Translations under genes and position numbers: made by a program
Notes under the pieces: model-generated
The model's database searches: none
What the model saw: only the letters and a program-made list of their open reading frames with translations
Told to the model about the DNA's origin: nothing
NCBI GenBank assembly: GCA_029263475.1
Contig: JAJCXK010000070.1
Location: forward strand, 1-43,477
Direction of reading: 5' to 3'
DNA: 43,477 bases
Source: Candidatus Nitrosopumilus sp.
Lineage (GTDB): Archaea > Thermoproteota > Nitrososphaeria > Nitrososphaerales > Nitrosopumilaceae
Part shown: in pieces, positions 8,762-15,064 of the stretch
Layout of the letters: every line of letters starts with the position of its first letter
Position numbering within the stretch: the first letter of the stretch is position 1

Positions 8762-9322
8762 CTAGAGACCAGAAACGTCGATCATTCCTTCTTTCCGAGC
8801 TATTTCTATCATGTAAAATTCTAGATATCCCCCTACCAAAAGAAGACCCACCATTATTCCAATTTCAATTAGTGTCGGTTTGAGTAATGGAGTTAAATCA
8901 ACTTTTTTAACAATTGCTCTGATCAGAATAAAACTTCTAGAAATACCAAATGAGTATGCTACAAGCTCCATCAATCCAAATGGAGACAAGAATAGAATTG
9001 AAAGGGGTGGAATATCGGCTAGTTGCGGGGCAGTTACTACAATGGAGGCAAAAGCAAATCCTGTTGACCAGGCAGAGAACAACCCCCAAGCAACTCCAAA
9101 ACCCGGAATAAACATTGGCAGAGCAATGGTTAAGTTATGAGTGAAAATTCCAAATGCATCGATATCTGAAACAAGTTCTTCAAATTCTGCCATGAACGCA
9201 TTTGCCTCTTCTTCACTGACTGAAGACATTGAACCCATTTGGAACGTAGCTGCAAAAATTCCTAGAAATACAAAGAATAGAATTATTCTAGTTTTATTCA
9301 CATTGCCGTACTTCGTGAACAA
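8762..9322 (-). CDS. SpoIIM-like (DUF95) integral membrane protein
   Basis: A 186-residue membrane protein with about five hydrophobic segments: residues 10-30, 60-85, 87-100, 105-135 and 150-175. The region IPMFIPGFGVAWGLFSAWSTG followed by PPLSILFLSPFGLMELVAYSFG fits the SpoIIM/DUF95 family, where a conserved P-H/F-G-x-x-E motif sits in a membrane helix; here it reads PFGLMELVAY. Archaeal members have no known role in sporulation and their function is unresolved. The start is probably TTG 9322, with GTG 9301 as an alternative. It is divergent from the DP1 gene, and a shared AT palindrome (9349-9358) could serve both promoters. Confidence 0.78.
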   Translation of the reverse strand: MFTKYGNVNKTRIILFFVFLGIFAATFQMGSMSSVSEEEANAFMAEFEELVSDIDAFGIFTHNLTIALPMFIPGFGVAWGLFSAWSTGFAFASIVVTAPQLADIPPLSILFLSPFGLMELVAYSFGISRSFILIRAIVKKVDLTPLLKPTLIEIGIMVGLLLVGGYLEFYMIEIARKEGMIDVSGL

Positions 9323-9348
9323 TATTTGAGGGTTGGTGCAGGCGCAGA

Positions 9349-9358
9349 TTTAATTAAA
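9349..9358. promoter_or_regulatory. TATA-like box TTTAATTAAA shared by DP1 and SpoIIM-like genes
   Basis: The self-complementary sequence TTTAATTAAA is centred about 24 bp upstream of the DP1 ATG (9378) and about 31 bp upstream of the TTG start of the leftward gene. The first distance fits an archaeal TATA box driving a leaderless mRNA. Because it is palindromic, TBP could load in both orientations. Assignment rests on position and composition only. Confidence 0.5.
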
Positions 9359-9377
9359 CCAAACGATATTTTTTGAT

Positions 9378-10823
9378 ATGAAAAAAGAGCTGTCCCTTGC
9401 GTTAAACTATGCGTTAAACAAAGGATTTCAAATTCATCCGGATGCTTTTAAAATTTTAGAAGACGTTGATGTAAGAAAGTTGGAGAAGATCATAAGGGAA
9501 ATAGTAAGGGAAAAAGCAAAGCAGAAATTATTTCAAATCAATCAGGATGATTTGGAGACATATCTTGGAATCAAAGAAGATTTAACAATACAAAGTACAG
9601 TCAAGATATTATCTGAGCCCACAAGTAAAATAACATCAGGTGAGGGAGTTAAAGGATACAATGCATTATTTTCAAGTCGATTTAACAAGCTAAAACGAAT
9701 AATTTCAGACAGACCGGAGTCAAAAATGCTGAAATCAGCAGCCTCTGTAAAAACAGCAAAAATTGATGGTGACCTGTATGTATGCGGTCTTGTTTCTGAG
9801 AGAAATTCTGAGAGAAATGTAACAAAACTAGTCCTGGAGGATCCGTCAGGCTCGTTTGAGGGGATAATCTTTGATGATGAATTGCAAAAGGTGGCAGATA
9901 CCCTTCTAATTGATCAATTTGTAATGGCAAGAATAAGTTCAGCAAAAAATTCTGGATATATCATCAAAGATATTATTTTGCCAGATATTCCTGAACAGGC
10001 CAAAAATAAGTCAGAAACTGAAGCATATGCGATATTTCTTTCTGACTTACATATAGGAAGCAAGTACTTCATGGAAAATGAATTTTCAGAGTTTGTTTCA
10101 TGGTTATCAAGTCCTGATCCAGTTGCAAGGAAAATTCGTTTTATCCTAATTGGTGGAGATATGGTAGATGGGGTTGGAATATATCCAAATCAGAACAAGG
10201 AATTGGTTTGCCAAACCATACAAGAGCAGTTAAAAAAAGCAGAAGACTTGATTGACAAAATCCCAAAGAACATGAAGATCATCATAATGCCTGGAAACCA
10301 TGACCCTGGAAGAAGGGCACTTCCCCAGCCAGCCATTCCAAAAAAATACAATTCCGGTTTGTGGGAAAGAGAAAACGTGTTTATGGTTGGAAATCCTGCA
10401 GTTGTCTCATTAAATGGTGTGATTGTGACAATGTTTCATGGACAAAGCATAGATGATATTGTAAAGACCACACCTGGTCTAAGTTATGATAAACCGACTA
10501 ATGTGATGAGACATTTACTTAGAGCAAGGCATCTTAGTCCAATTTACGGTAGCCAGACACCCATAGCGCCAGAAATGGAGGATCTTTTGGTAATTGAAGA
10601 CATTCCAGATATTTTTCATGTAGGCCATGTTCACAGGGCCCAATTAGACATGTACAAAGGAGTTTTGTTGATAAATTCTGGTTCTTGGCAAAAACAGACA
10701 CCATTTCAGGCCAGCGTAGGAATGACTCCAAATCCCGGTATTGCTCTCATGGTAAACCTAAAAACTTTTCAGGTCTTTCATCAAAATTACAGTTCAAATT
10801 CAGACAATGTCCTGCAAAGTTAG
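9378..10823 (+). CDS. polB: DNA polymerase D small subunit (DP1)
   Basis: A 481-residue small subunit of the archaeal replicative polymerase PolD. An N-terminal helical part (1-90) precedes an OB-fold region (about 125-205, KIDGDLYVCGLVSERN) and a calcineurin-like phosphoesterase domain (about 215-470). The 3'-5' exonuclease metal motifs are all present: SDLHIGS, LIGGDMVDG, MPGNHDPGRR, FHGQSIDD and HVGHVHR. Proofreading therefore looks intact. The start is ATG 9378. The 3' end overlaps the convergent cdc6 gene by 24 bases. The large subunit DP2 is encoded 4 kb away on the other side of the putative origin, so both PolD genes flank the initiator and origin. Confidence 0.96.
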   Translation: MKKELSLALNYALNKGFQIHPDAFKILEDVDVRKLEKIIREIVREKAKQKLFQINQDDLETYLGIKEDLTIQSTVKILSEPTSKITSGEGVKGYNALFSSRFNKLKRIISDRPESKMLKSAASVKTAKIDGDLYVCGLVSERNSERNVTKLVLEDPSGSFEGIIFDDELQKVADTLLIDQFVMARISSAKNSGYIIKDIILPDIPEQAKNKSETEAYAIFLSDLHIGSKYFMENEFSEFVSWLSSPDPVARKIRFILIGGDMVDGVGIYPNQNKELVCQTIQEQLKKAEDLIDKIPKNMKIIIMPGNHDPGRRALPQPAIPKKYNSGLWERENVFMVGNPAVVSLNGVIVTMFHGQSIDDIVKTTPGLSYDKPTNVMRHLLRARHLSPIYGSQTPIAPEMEDLLVIEDIPDIFHVGHVHRAQLDMYKGVLLINSGSWQKQTPFQASVGMTPNPGIALMVNLKTFQVFHQNYSSNSDNVLQS

Positions 10824-12014
10824 ATCATCCTTGAATGTCTCTTTAATCATTTCAGATGATATTGTTAGTTTGAATTTTTTTGTTCTTCCATGAATTCCTT
10901 GATGAATTAGTCTTCCAGAGATTATTCCAGATAGTTCAATTTCACTGAGCATCTGTGTAATCCTTCTTTGAGTTAGTCCGTCTTTTCCAATAATCTTGCA
11001 GAGATTTTTGTATGAAGAATAAATCTCACCAGTTGAAGAGCCATTTGCCTTCATTATGGCTAATAGTACCAGTTTTTCATGTAATGGAAACGACTTTAGA
11101 GATTTTTCCTCTTTATTTTCTTCAATTTTTTGGGTGGCTTCTCTAACATGTTCAATTGTGACTTTATCTGATTGTTGTCGTTCGGCAAGTTCGCCTGCGA
11201 CACGAAGCAGATCAATGGCTCTGCGGGCATCACCATGTTCACCTCCCGCTAGAGCAGCAATAAGATTTAGGGCTGGTTCCTCTACAGAATTTTCTATGAA
11301 GGATTCATGAATTCGCTCTTCCAGAATTTTTTTGATTTGCTCAACATCATAATTTGTAAATACAACTTCCTCTTCTCCCAGACTGCTAATTACCCTAGGA
11401 TCTAATTTTTCCTTAAACGTCAGGTCATTTGAGATACCAACCAGGGTCAAAGATCCTCCCTCTTCAAGTCGCTCATTTGCTCGTGTAAGTTGATAAAGAA
11501 TGTCCTTTCCTGTTTTTGCAACTAATTGGGCAAGATAATCAATCTCATCAATAACAAAAATTGCATTAAATTTCTCTTTTTTTATTTTATTTAGCAATCT
11601 TTTGAAGACTTCACTAATTGCAAGTCCAGTCGTGGGTAATTCTTTCTCACTTAGGCCTAATTGCGTGCCTAGACTTACTAATAATCCGTATAGAGTGGTT
11701 TCTTCTTTTGAATTTGAATATACCAGAATAATTGGAAAGTTTGATTTTTCTACCCTTGCTTGAATTTTATCAATCACTCTTTTTACAACAAGAGTCTTTC
11801 CAGTTCCGGGTTTTCCATAAACCAAAAGATTTGAAGGTCTTGATTTTTTAAGTATCGGTAATAATGATTGTGTTACTTGTTCTAATTCAGAATCCCTATG
11901 CAGAATAATTTCTGGTTTATATGAAAAATGAAGACTTACTCTATTACTAATAATTGATTTTCCAGATTCAGCCGCATCAAGCAATCTATCTATTGGATCA
12001 GACATACTACTCAC
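10800..12014 (-). CDS. cdc6: Orc1/Cdc6 replication initiator
   Basis: A 404-residue AAA+ initiator that binds origin ORB elements and loads MCM helicase. Walker A is GKPGTGKT (about residue 67), Walker B is FVIDEIDYL (about 154), sensor 1 lies in LVGISNDLTF and sensor 2 in GDARRAIDLLR. The last 90 residues form the winged-helix DNA-binding domain (SSTGEIYSSYKNLCKIIG, LTQRRITQMLSEIELSGI). It starts at GTG 12014 or ATG 12005. The gene points away from the gene-free stretch 12015-12497 that carries ORB-like repeats, the usual arrangement of an archaeal initiator beside its own origin. Its 3' end overlaps DP1 by 24 bases on the opposite strand. Confidence 0.96.
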   Translation of the reverse strand: MSSMSDPIDRLLDAAESGKSIISNRVSLHFSYKPEIILHRDSELEQVTQSLLPILKKSRPSNLLVYGKPGTGKTLVVKRVIDKIQARVEKSNFPIILVYSNSKEETTLYGLLVSLGTQLGLSEKELPTTGLAISEVFKRLLNKIKKEKFNAIFVIDEIDYLAQLVAKTGKDILYQLTRANERLEEGGSLTLVGISNDLTFKEKLDPRVISSLGEEEVVFTNYDVEQIKKILEERIHESFIENSVEEPALNLIAALAGGEHGDARRAIDLLRVAGELAERQQSDKVTIEHVREATQKIEENKEEKSLKSFPLHEKLVLLAIMKANGSSTGEIYSSYKNLCKIIGKDGLTQRRITQMLSEIELSGIISGRLIHQGIHGRTKKFKLTISSEMIKETFKDDLTLQDIV

Positions 12015-12249
12015 ACACCTTTGTTTCCTGTCAACAATGACACAATCATATCTGAATTAAGAGAGTATAGTATTGAATAGTAGTAGTAGTTTAGTTTGTA
12101 ATTAATTATTTTTAGTTAGTTTTAGATTTTTTTTAAAAAAAATTAAGAAAAAGAGAGAGTGGAAATATTGGTGTGTGGGTTGGTTCTAAATTTCAAAATA
12201 TGTTAACATTGTTGTTAAGTTGATGTGAAGAAATTGCTAGAAAAGACTA

Positions 12250-12279
12250 TTTTGACCCCTTCATTTCCATTCCAGGCAT
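12250..12279 (-). repeat. ORB-like element, copy 1
   Basis: First of two identical 30-bp direct repeats. On the minus strand it contains CCTGGAATGGAAATGAAGG followed by GGTC, close to the archaeal ORB/mini-ORB consensus TTCCAnTGGAAAcgAAGGGG. It is probably bound by the adjacent Orc1/Cdc6, with the G-string giving polarity. Confidence 0.82.
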
Positions 12280-12311
12280 TAAGATTGGCATTAACATTGT
12301 GAATGTTCAAT

Positions 12312-12341
12312 TTTTGACCCCTTCATTTCCATTCCAGGCAT
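12312..12341 (-). repeat. ORB-like element, copy 2
   Basis: Second copy, identical to 12250-12279 over 30 bp and in the same orientation, 62 bp apart from start to start (about six helical turns), so both boxes would face the same side of the DNA. Identity over 30 bp inside otherwise unconstrained AT-rich DNA implies selection or recent duplication. Confidence 0.82.
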
Positions 12342-12421
12342 AAAATACCCAATAATAGGGTCTAAAAGAATTAATTTATGTTAATAACAAAATATAGCCT
12401 AGGCGTAGAATAGGCAGTCAA

Positions 12422-12474
12422 TGTTAACAAACTACTTTGTTAACAAACATTCTTGGATCATTTGAACTGTTAAC
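12422..12474. promoter_or_regulatory. Cluster of TGTTAAC motifs upstream of winged-helix gene
   Basis: Three TGTTAAC motifs, each containing the palindrome GTTAAC, lie at 12422-12428, 12438-12444 and 12468-12474, between the ORB repeats and the ATG at 12498. A fourth is at 12201-12207. They could be operators for the downstream regulator gene or part of origin architecture. Function is inferred only from recurrence. Confidence 0.4.
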
Positions 12475-12497
12475 ATTCGATCCGTTAGATCTCAAAG

Positions 12498-12896
12498 ATG
12501 ACTAAAAAACAGATTAGGATAGATATGGAAGATTCAGATGGTGCTCGTTACAATATAAAATTAGAGGGCAATGTGACTAGAGATAAGGTTCTCAAAATCT
12601 TTGAAATGATGGACTTGATGAATATTGAAGAAGAACAAGAAGTTACTAACGTAGATTCTGTAAATACAAAAATTTGGCATATTGTCGATAAATTTTTCCC
12701 AGTGGGAAAATTCACGTCTACAAACATTCTGGAAAAGTATGAGGATGAATTTAACGAACCCGTAAAACTTAGTGTAATTTCTACATATTTGTCAAGATTT
12801 TCCGCAAAAGGTAGGGTAAATAGAACCAGAACAGGACGAGAATGGATTTATCAAACAATCAAAATAGCTCAAAAACAACAACAATCGATCAAGTAA
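12498..12896 (+). CDS. Origin-adjacent winged-helix-like protein
   Basis: A 132-residue protein that I cannot assign to a named family. Residues 1-45 are charged and may form a small beta/helix module (MTKKQIRIDMED). Residues 60-122 look like a winged helix: KIWHIVDKFFPVGKFTSTNILEKY, then a recognition-helix-like SVISTYLSRFSAKGRV and a wing TRTGREWIYQT. The tail is rich in Gln and Lys. It starts at ATG 12498 at the edge of the putative origin, opposite cdc6, and ends overlapping the AbrB-like gene by eight bases. Its position makes a role in initiation or in control of origin-proximal transcription worth considering, but that is inference. WhiP-type initiators of Crenarchaeota have two winged helices, and only one is visible here. 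Confidence 0.75.
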   Translation: MTKKQIRIDMEDSDGARYNIKLEGNVTRDKVLKIFEMMDLMNIEEEQEVTNVDSVNTKIWHIVDKFFPVGKFTSTNILEKYEDEFNEPVKLSVISTYLSRFSAKGRVNRTRTGREWIYQTIKIAQKQQQSIK

Positions 12897-13050
12897 TAGT
12901 AACTTTTCTAACCAATATTCTATCTTTTCCAAGAATTACTTTAACATATTCTCCTTTTTGGATGTCCATAAATTCTCTAAATTGTTTTGGAATCGAAATG
13001 GTTCCGGCTGAAGTGATTTTTACTAATACTTCATTATCCTGAATTGACAT
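12889..13050 (-). CDS. AbrB/MazE/SpoVT-like DNA-binding protein
   Basis: A small 53-residue protein reading from ATG 13050 to TGA at 12889. The sequence VKITSAGTISIPKQFREF, then GEYVKVILGKDRILVRKV, is the swapped-hairpin AbrB/MazE fold: a T-x-x-G-x-(I/V)-x-(I/L)-P-K turn followed by 'G~~v.v' and 'i.i.k'. Such proteins are dimeric transcription factors or antitoxins. No toxin gene (PIN or MazF type) lies beside it, so a free regulator is more likely than a toxin-antitoxin pair. Its 3' end overlaps the convergent winged-helix gene by eight bases. Confidence 0.82.
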   Translation of the reverse strand: MSIQDNEVLVKITSAGTISIPKQFREFMDIQKGEYVKVILGKDRILVRKVTIT

Positions 13051-13151
13051 AACTCAATTATAATTTAATAATATATATAATTTAATAAACATAATATCAT
13101 TATAAAAAATTATTGATTCATCTATATCATTATAAAATCTCTAAAATTATT

Positions 13152-13748
13152 TTATTCTGTAATGGAATTTACCTGAATTTGTTCCATCTTCTCCATTCCT
13201 TTCTTAGAAATTGAATAAGTATATGGTTTTGATTCTGTATTTCTTTGTACAAACCCATCCTCAAACAACTTTTTCATCAGTCGTGAAGTGTGTTCTCTGC
13301 TTTTCTTTAATGTGATTTGTATATCACGTGATGTCATATCTTTATGTGTGATTAAATGTAACACATAGTCAACCGGATTAGTAGGTATGATATTAGGCAT
13401 AGAACTTGATTTTTCAAGTACAGTTTCAGGTTTGACATCAATTTCAACTGATTTGTCTTGTACCTCATTCTTTGCCAATTTCTCAATGAATTGTTTGAGT
13501 TCCAGATTGGGATCCTCTATTTTTTGTTCTATTCCTTGAATTTCTAAGGCATCTAGGCGTATTTTCATATCAATTAACTGTCTTTCATAATATTCTAATC
13601 GTTCAGTTTGTGATACATCCAATTCCTTATTTTTGGTTTTTACAAACGGACGTATCTTGAAGTATGCATACAAGCCTATAATACCTATAATGAATGCTAA
13701 AATCACACTTAAAATTACTTCAGGTTCAGGAATTTCTACTAACATCAC
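13152..13748 (-). CDS. Membrane-anchored winged-helix protein
   Basis: A 198-residue protein with one N-terminal transmembrane helix (about 11-31, VILSVILAFIIGIIGLYAY), a charged coiled-coil-like stretch (about 45-90, LEYYERQLIDMKIRLDALE), a linker, and a C-terminal MarR/ArsR-like winged helix (about 125-190). In the winged helix, MTSRDIQITLKKSREHTSRLMKKL is the helix-turn-helix and KPYTYSISKKG the wing. The DNA-binding end would face the cytoplasm, so it could be a membrane-tethered transcription regulator. It starts at GTG 13748 or ATG 13745. An inverted repeat lies upstream. I cannot name the family. Confidence 0.8.
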   Translation of the reverse strand: MMLVEIPEPEVILSVILAFIIGIIGLYAYFKIRPFVKTKNKELDVSQTERLEYYERQLIDMKIRLDALEIQGIEQKIEDPNLELKQFIEKLAKNEVQDKSVEIDVKPETVLEKSSSMPNIIPTNPVDYVLHLITHKDMTSRDIQITLKKSREHTSRLMKKLFEDGFVQRNTESKPYTYSISKKGMEKMEQIQVNSITE

Positions 13749-13763
13749 AATATTTATGCCTAA

Positions 13764-13835
13764 TACGTGATTTATTGTGATTGAATAACATTAATTCACA
13801 CTTTAGATTAACAAACTCACGTAAACAATCACGTA
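13764..13835. promoter_or_regulatory. Inverted and direct CACGTA repeats upstream of the membrane-anchored regulator
   Basis: TACGTGATT (13764-13772) and AATCACGTA (13827-13835) are exact reverse complements. A second TCACGTA (13817-13823) repeats the right half-site (13829-13835) at a 12-bp step. They lie within 90 bp upstream of the start at 13748 and could be operator half-sites. Evidence is pattern only. Confidence 0.4.
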
Positions 13836-13872
13836 CAAAACAACGTAGTATTAAATTTGGATATTACAAATA

Positions 13873-14235
13873 TCACATATTACATGCCTGACGAATGAGT
13901 CTATCTATCACACTTATCACTTCATCTTCTCTTTCAGGAAAAATATCACTCTTATTTATCACACTAATTTGTTCAGAGAGCTTTGATATCACATCTATGT
14001 CATCAGGCAAAAGTATGCCTAAACCTCGAAAAAGAATGATTGAATAGAATAATCCGATTAATTTGTCTCTAGATTGTCCAACTTGTCTGTAATATGCTCC
14101 CTTGGTAATGGAAAACTCTGATTCAAGAAGATCCTTCTGATTTAAAATAATTTCAATTTGTCGTTCTGTAAACAGTGATTTTTTGATGATTTTTTGTATA
14201 ATATTGTTAAAATTAGATTCTTTTGATTGGTCCAT
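13873..14235 (-). CDS. Hypothetical helical, possibly DNA-binding protein
   Basis: A 120-residue, mostly helical soluble protein. FTERQIEIILNQKDLL followed by ITKGAYYRQVGQSRDKLIGLFYSIILF has the spacing of a helix-turn-helix with a recognition helix, but I do not recognise a family. The frame extends to a TTG at 14265, but ATG 14235 is preferred because the extension (CCIQICIA) is unlike protein N-termini here and would run through a palindrome, CTGTATACAG, that looks like an operator. It is divergent from the GGGP synthase gene with 64 bp between starts. Confidence 0.68.
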   Translation of the reverse strand: MDQSKESNFNNIIQKIIKKSLFTERQIEIILNQKDLLESEFSITKGAYYRQVGQSRDKLIGLFYSIILFRGLGILLPDDIDVISKLSEQISVINKSDIFPEREDEVISVIDRLIRQACNM

Positions 14236-14238
14236 AGC

Positions 14239-14299
14239 TATACAAATCTGTATACAGCATTCCAATTAAACTTTAAAGAGACATATACAAACGTCTCTT
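14239..14299. promoter_or_regulatory. Divergent promoter with TATACAAA repeats and inverted repeat at the GGGPS start
   Basis: The leftward side has the perfect palindrome CTGTATACAG (14248-14257) and the symmetric TATACA-aatc-TGTATA (14239-14254). TATACAAA occurs at 14239-14246 and again at 14284-14291. For GGGPS, CTTTAAAG (14271-14278) is about 25 bp before ATG 14300, fitting a leaderless mRNA. A 7-bp inverted repeat, AAGAGAC (14276-14282) and GTCTCTT (14293-14299), then fills the space between TATA box and start codon. These are strong operator candidates for one or both genes; the regulator may be the 13873 gene product. Confidence 0.5.
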
Positions 14300-15052
14300 A
14301 TGGCTGGAGACAAAGTTGAATCATTCCTAAAATTAGAACTAAAAAAGAAAAATGCACTGTTGTTCATTTTAATTGATTCAGAAGTATCAAACATAGAAGC
14401 ATCAAGCAAACTTGCAAAAGATGTTGAGAAAATTGGAGCTTCAGCAATCTTGGTTGGAGGCTCATCTGCAACTGATCAAATTGAAATGTCTCAAGTAGTT
14501 AAGGGAATCAAAAAAAATCTTAAAATTCCAATTATTCTGTTTCCAGGGAATGTTACAGGTGTTGTACCTGATGCTGATGCCATATTGTTTAGTTCACTCA
14601 TGAATTCTGAAAATCCCTATTTTATCACTCAAGCACAGGCTTTGGGGGCACCCAGTGTTCTTAAATTTGGATTAGAACCATTGCCAACTGCATATTTGGT
14701 AATTGGTGATGGAACATCTGCCTGGTTTGTTGGTTCAGCAAGAGGAATTCCATTTGAAAAACCAAAAATAGCTGCTGCATATTCATTGGCTGCTCAGTTT
14801 CTTGGAATGAGATTCGTATATCTTGAAGCAGGTTCTGGTGCAAAAACCCACGTTACACCCGAAATGGTAAAGACTGTAAGACATGCATTTAACGGATTTT
14901 TGATTGTTGGTGGTGGAATTAAAGATGAAAAAACTGCCGAAAGTCTTGTTAAAGCCGGAGCAGATGCTTTAGTCATTGGAACCTTCCTTGAAAAAGGAGG
15001 AAGTCTCACAAAACTTGAAAAAATAGCAAAAACAATTCAAAGAAGCAAGTAG
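14300..15052 (+). CDS. Geranylgeranylglyceryl phosphate synthase
   Basis: A 250-residue TIM-barrel prenyltransferase that joins geranylgeranyl diphosphate to sn-glycerol-1-phosphate, the first committed step of archaeal ether lipids. Family motifs are clear: LIDSEVSN, ILVGGSSA (phosphate and diphosphate region), LFPGNVTGVVPDADAILF, YLVIGDGTSAWFVG, YLEAGSGA and a final GGGIKDEKTAESLVKAGADALVIG phosphate-binding strand. The length is normal. It begins at ATG 14300 just after an inverted repeat and is followed 12 bp later by the DP2 gene on the same strand, so lipid synthesis and replication genes may be co-transcribed. Confidence 0.95.
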   Translation: MAGDKVESFLKLELKKKNALLFILIDSEVSNIEASSKLAKDVEKIGASAILVGGSSATDQIEMSQVVKGIKKNLKIPIILFPGNVTGVVPDADAILFSSLMNSENPYFITQAQALGAPSVLKFGLEPLPTAYLVIGDGTSAWFVGSARGIPFEKPKIAAAYSLAAQFLGMRFVYLEAGSGAKTHVTPEMVKTVRHAFNGFLIVGGGIKDEKTAESLVKAGADALVIGTFLEKGGSLTKLEKIAKTIQRSK

Positions 15053-15064
15053 TAGGACGATATT

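Larger units (their letters stand above)
12015..12497. other. Putative chromosomal replication origin (oriC)
   Basis: This 483-bp gene-free stretch lies directly upstream of cdc6. It holds two exact 30-bp repeats that match the archaeal origin recognition box when read on the minus strand: a TGGAAATGAAGGGGTC core with the G-rich element. It also holds a long T8A8-type tract (about 12127-12145) that could serve as the unwinding element. A partial ORB-like TGGAAAT (12160-12166), followed by a G-rich stretch, sits in the opposite orientation across that tract, so inverted boxes may flank the unwinding site. Four TGTTAAC motifs occur at 12201, 12422, 12438 and 12468. The neighbours DP1, Orc1/Cdc6 and DP2 support the assignment. 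The call is from sequence pattern and context; no experimental evidence is visible. Confidence 0.85.

Noticed and set aside
12015-12497. Possible CRISPR or mobile-element remnant because of the 30-bp repeats
   Set aside because: Only two copies, no array of equal spacers, no cas genes, no transposase or terminal inverted repeats; the repeat matches ORB elements.
12889-13050. AbrB-like gene as antitoxin of a toxin-antitoxin pair
   Set aside because: No PIN, MazF or other toxin-like frame is adjacent; the overlapping neighbour is a winged-helix protein on the opposite strand.
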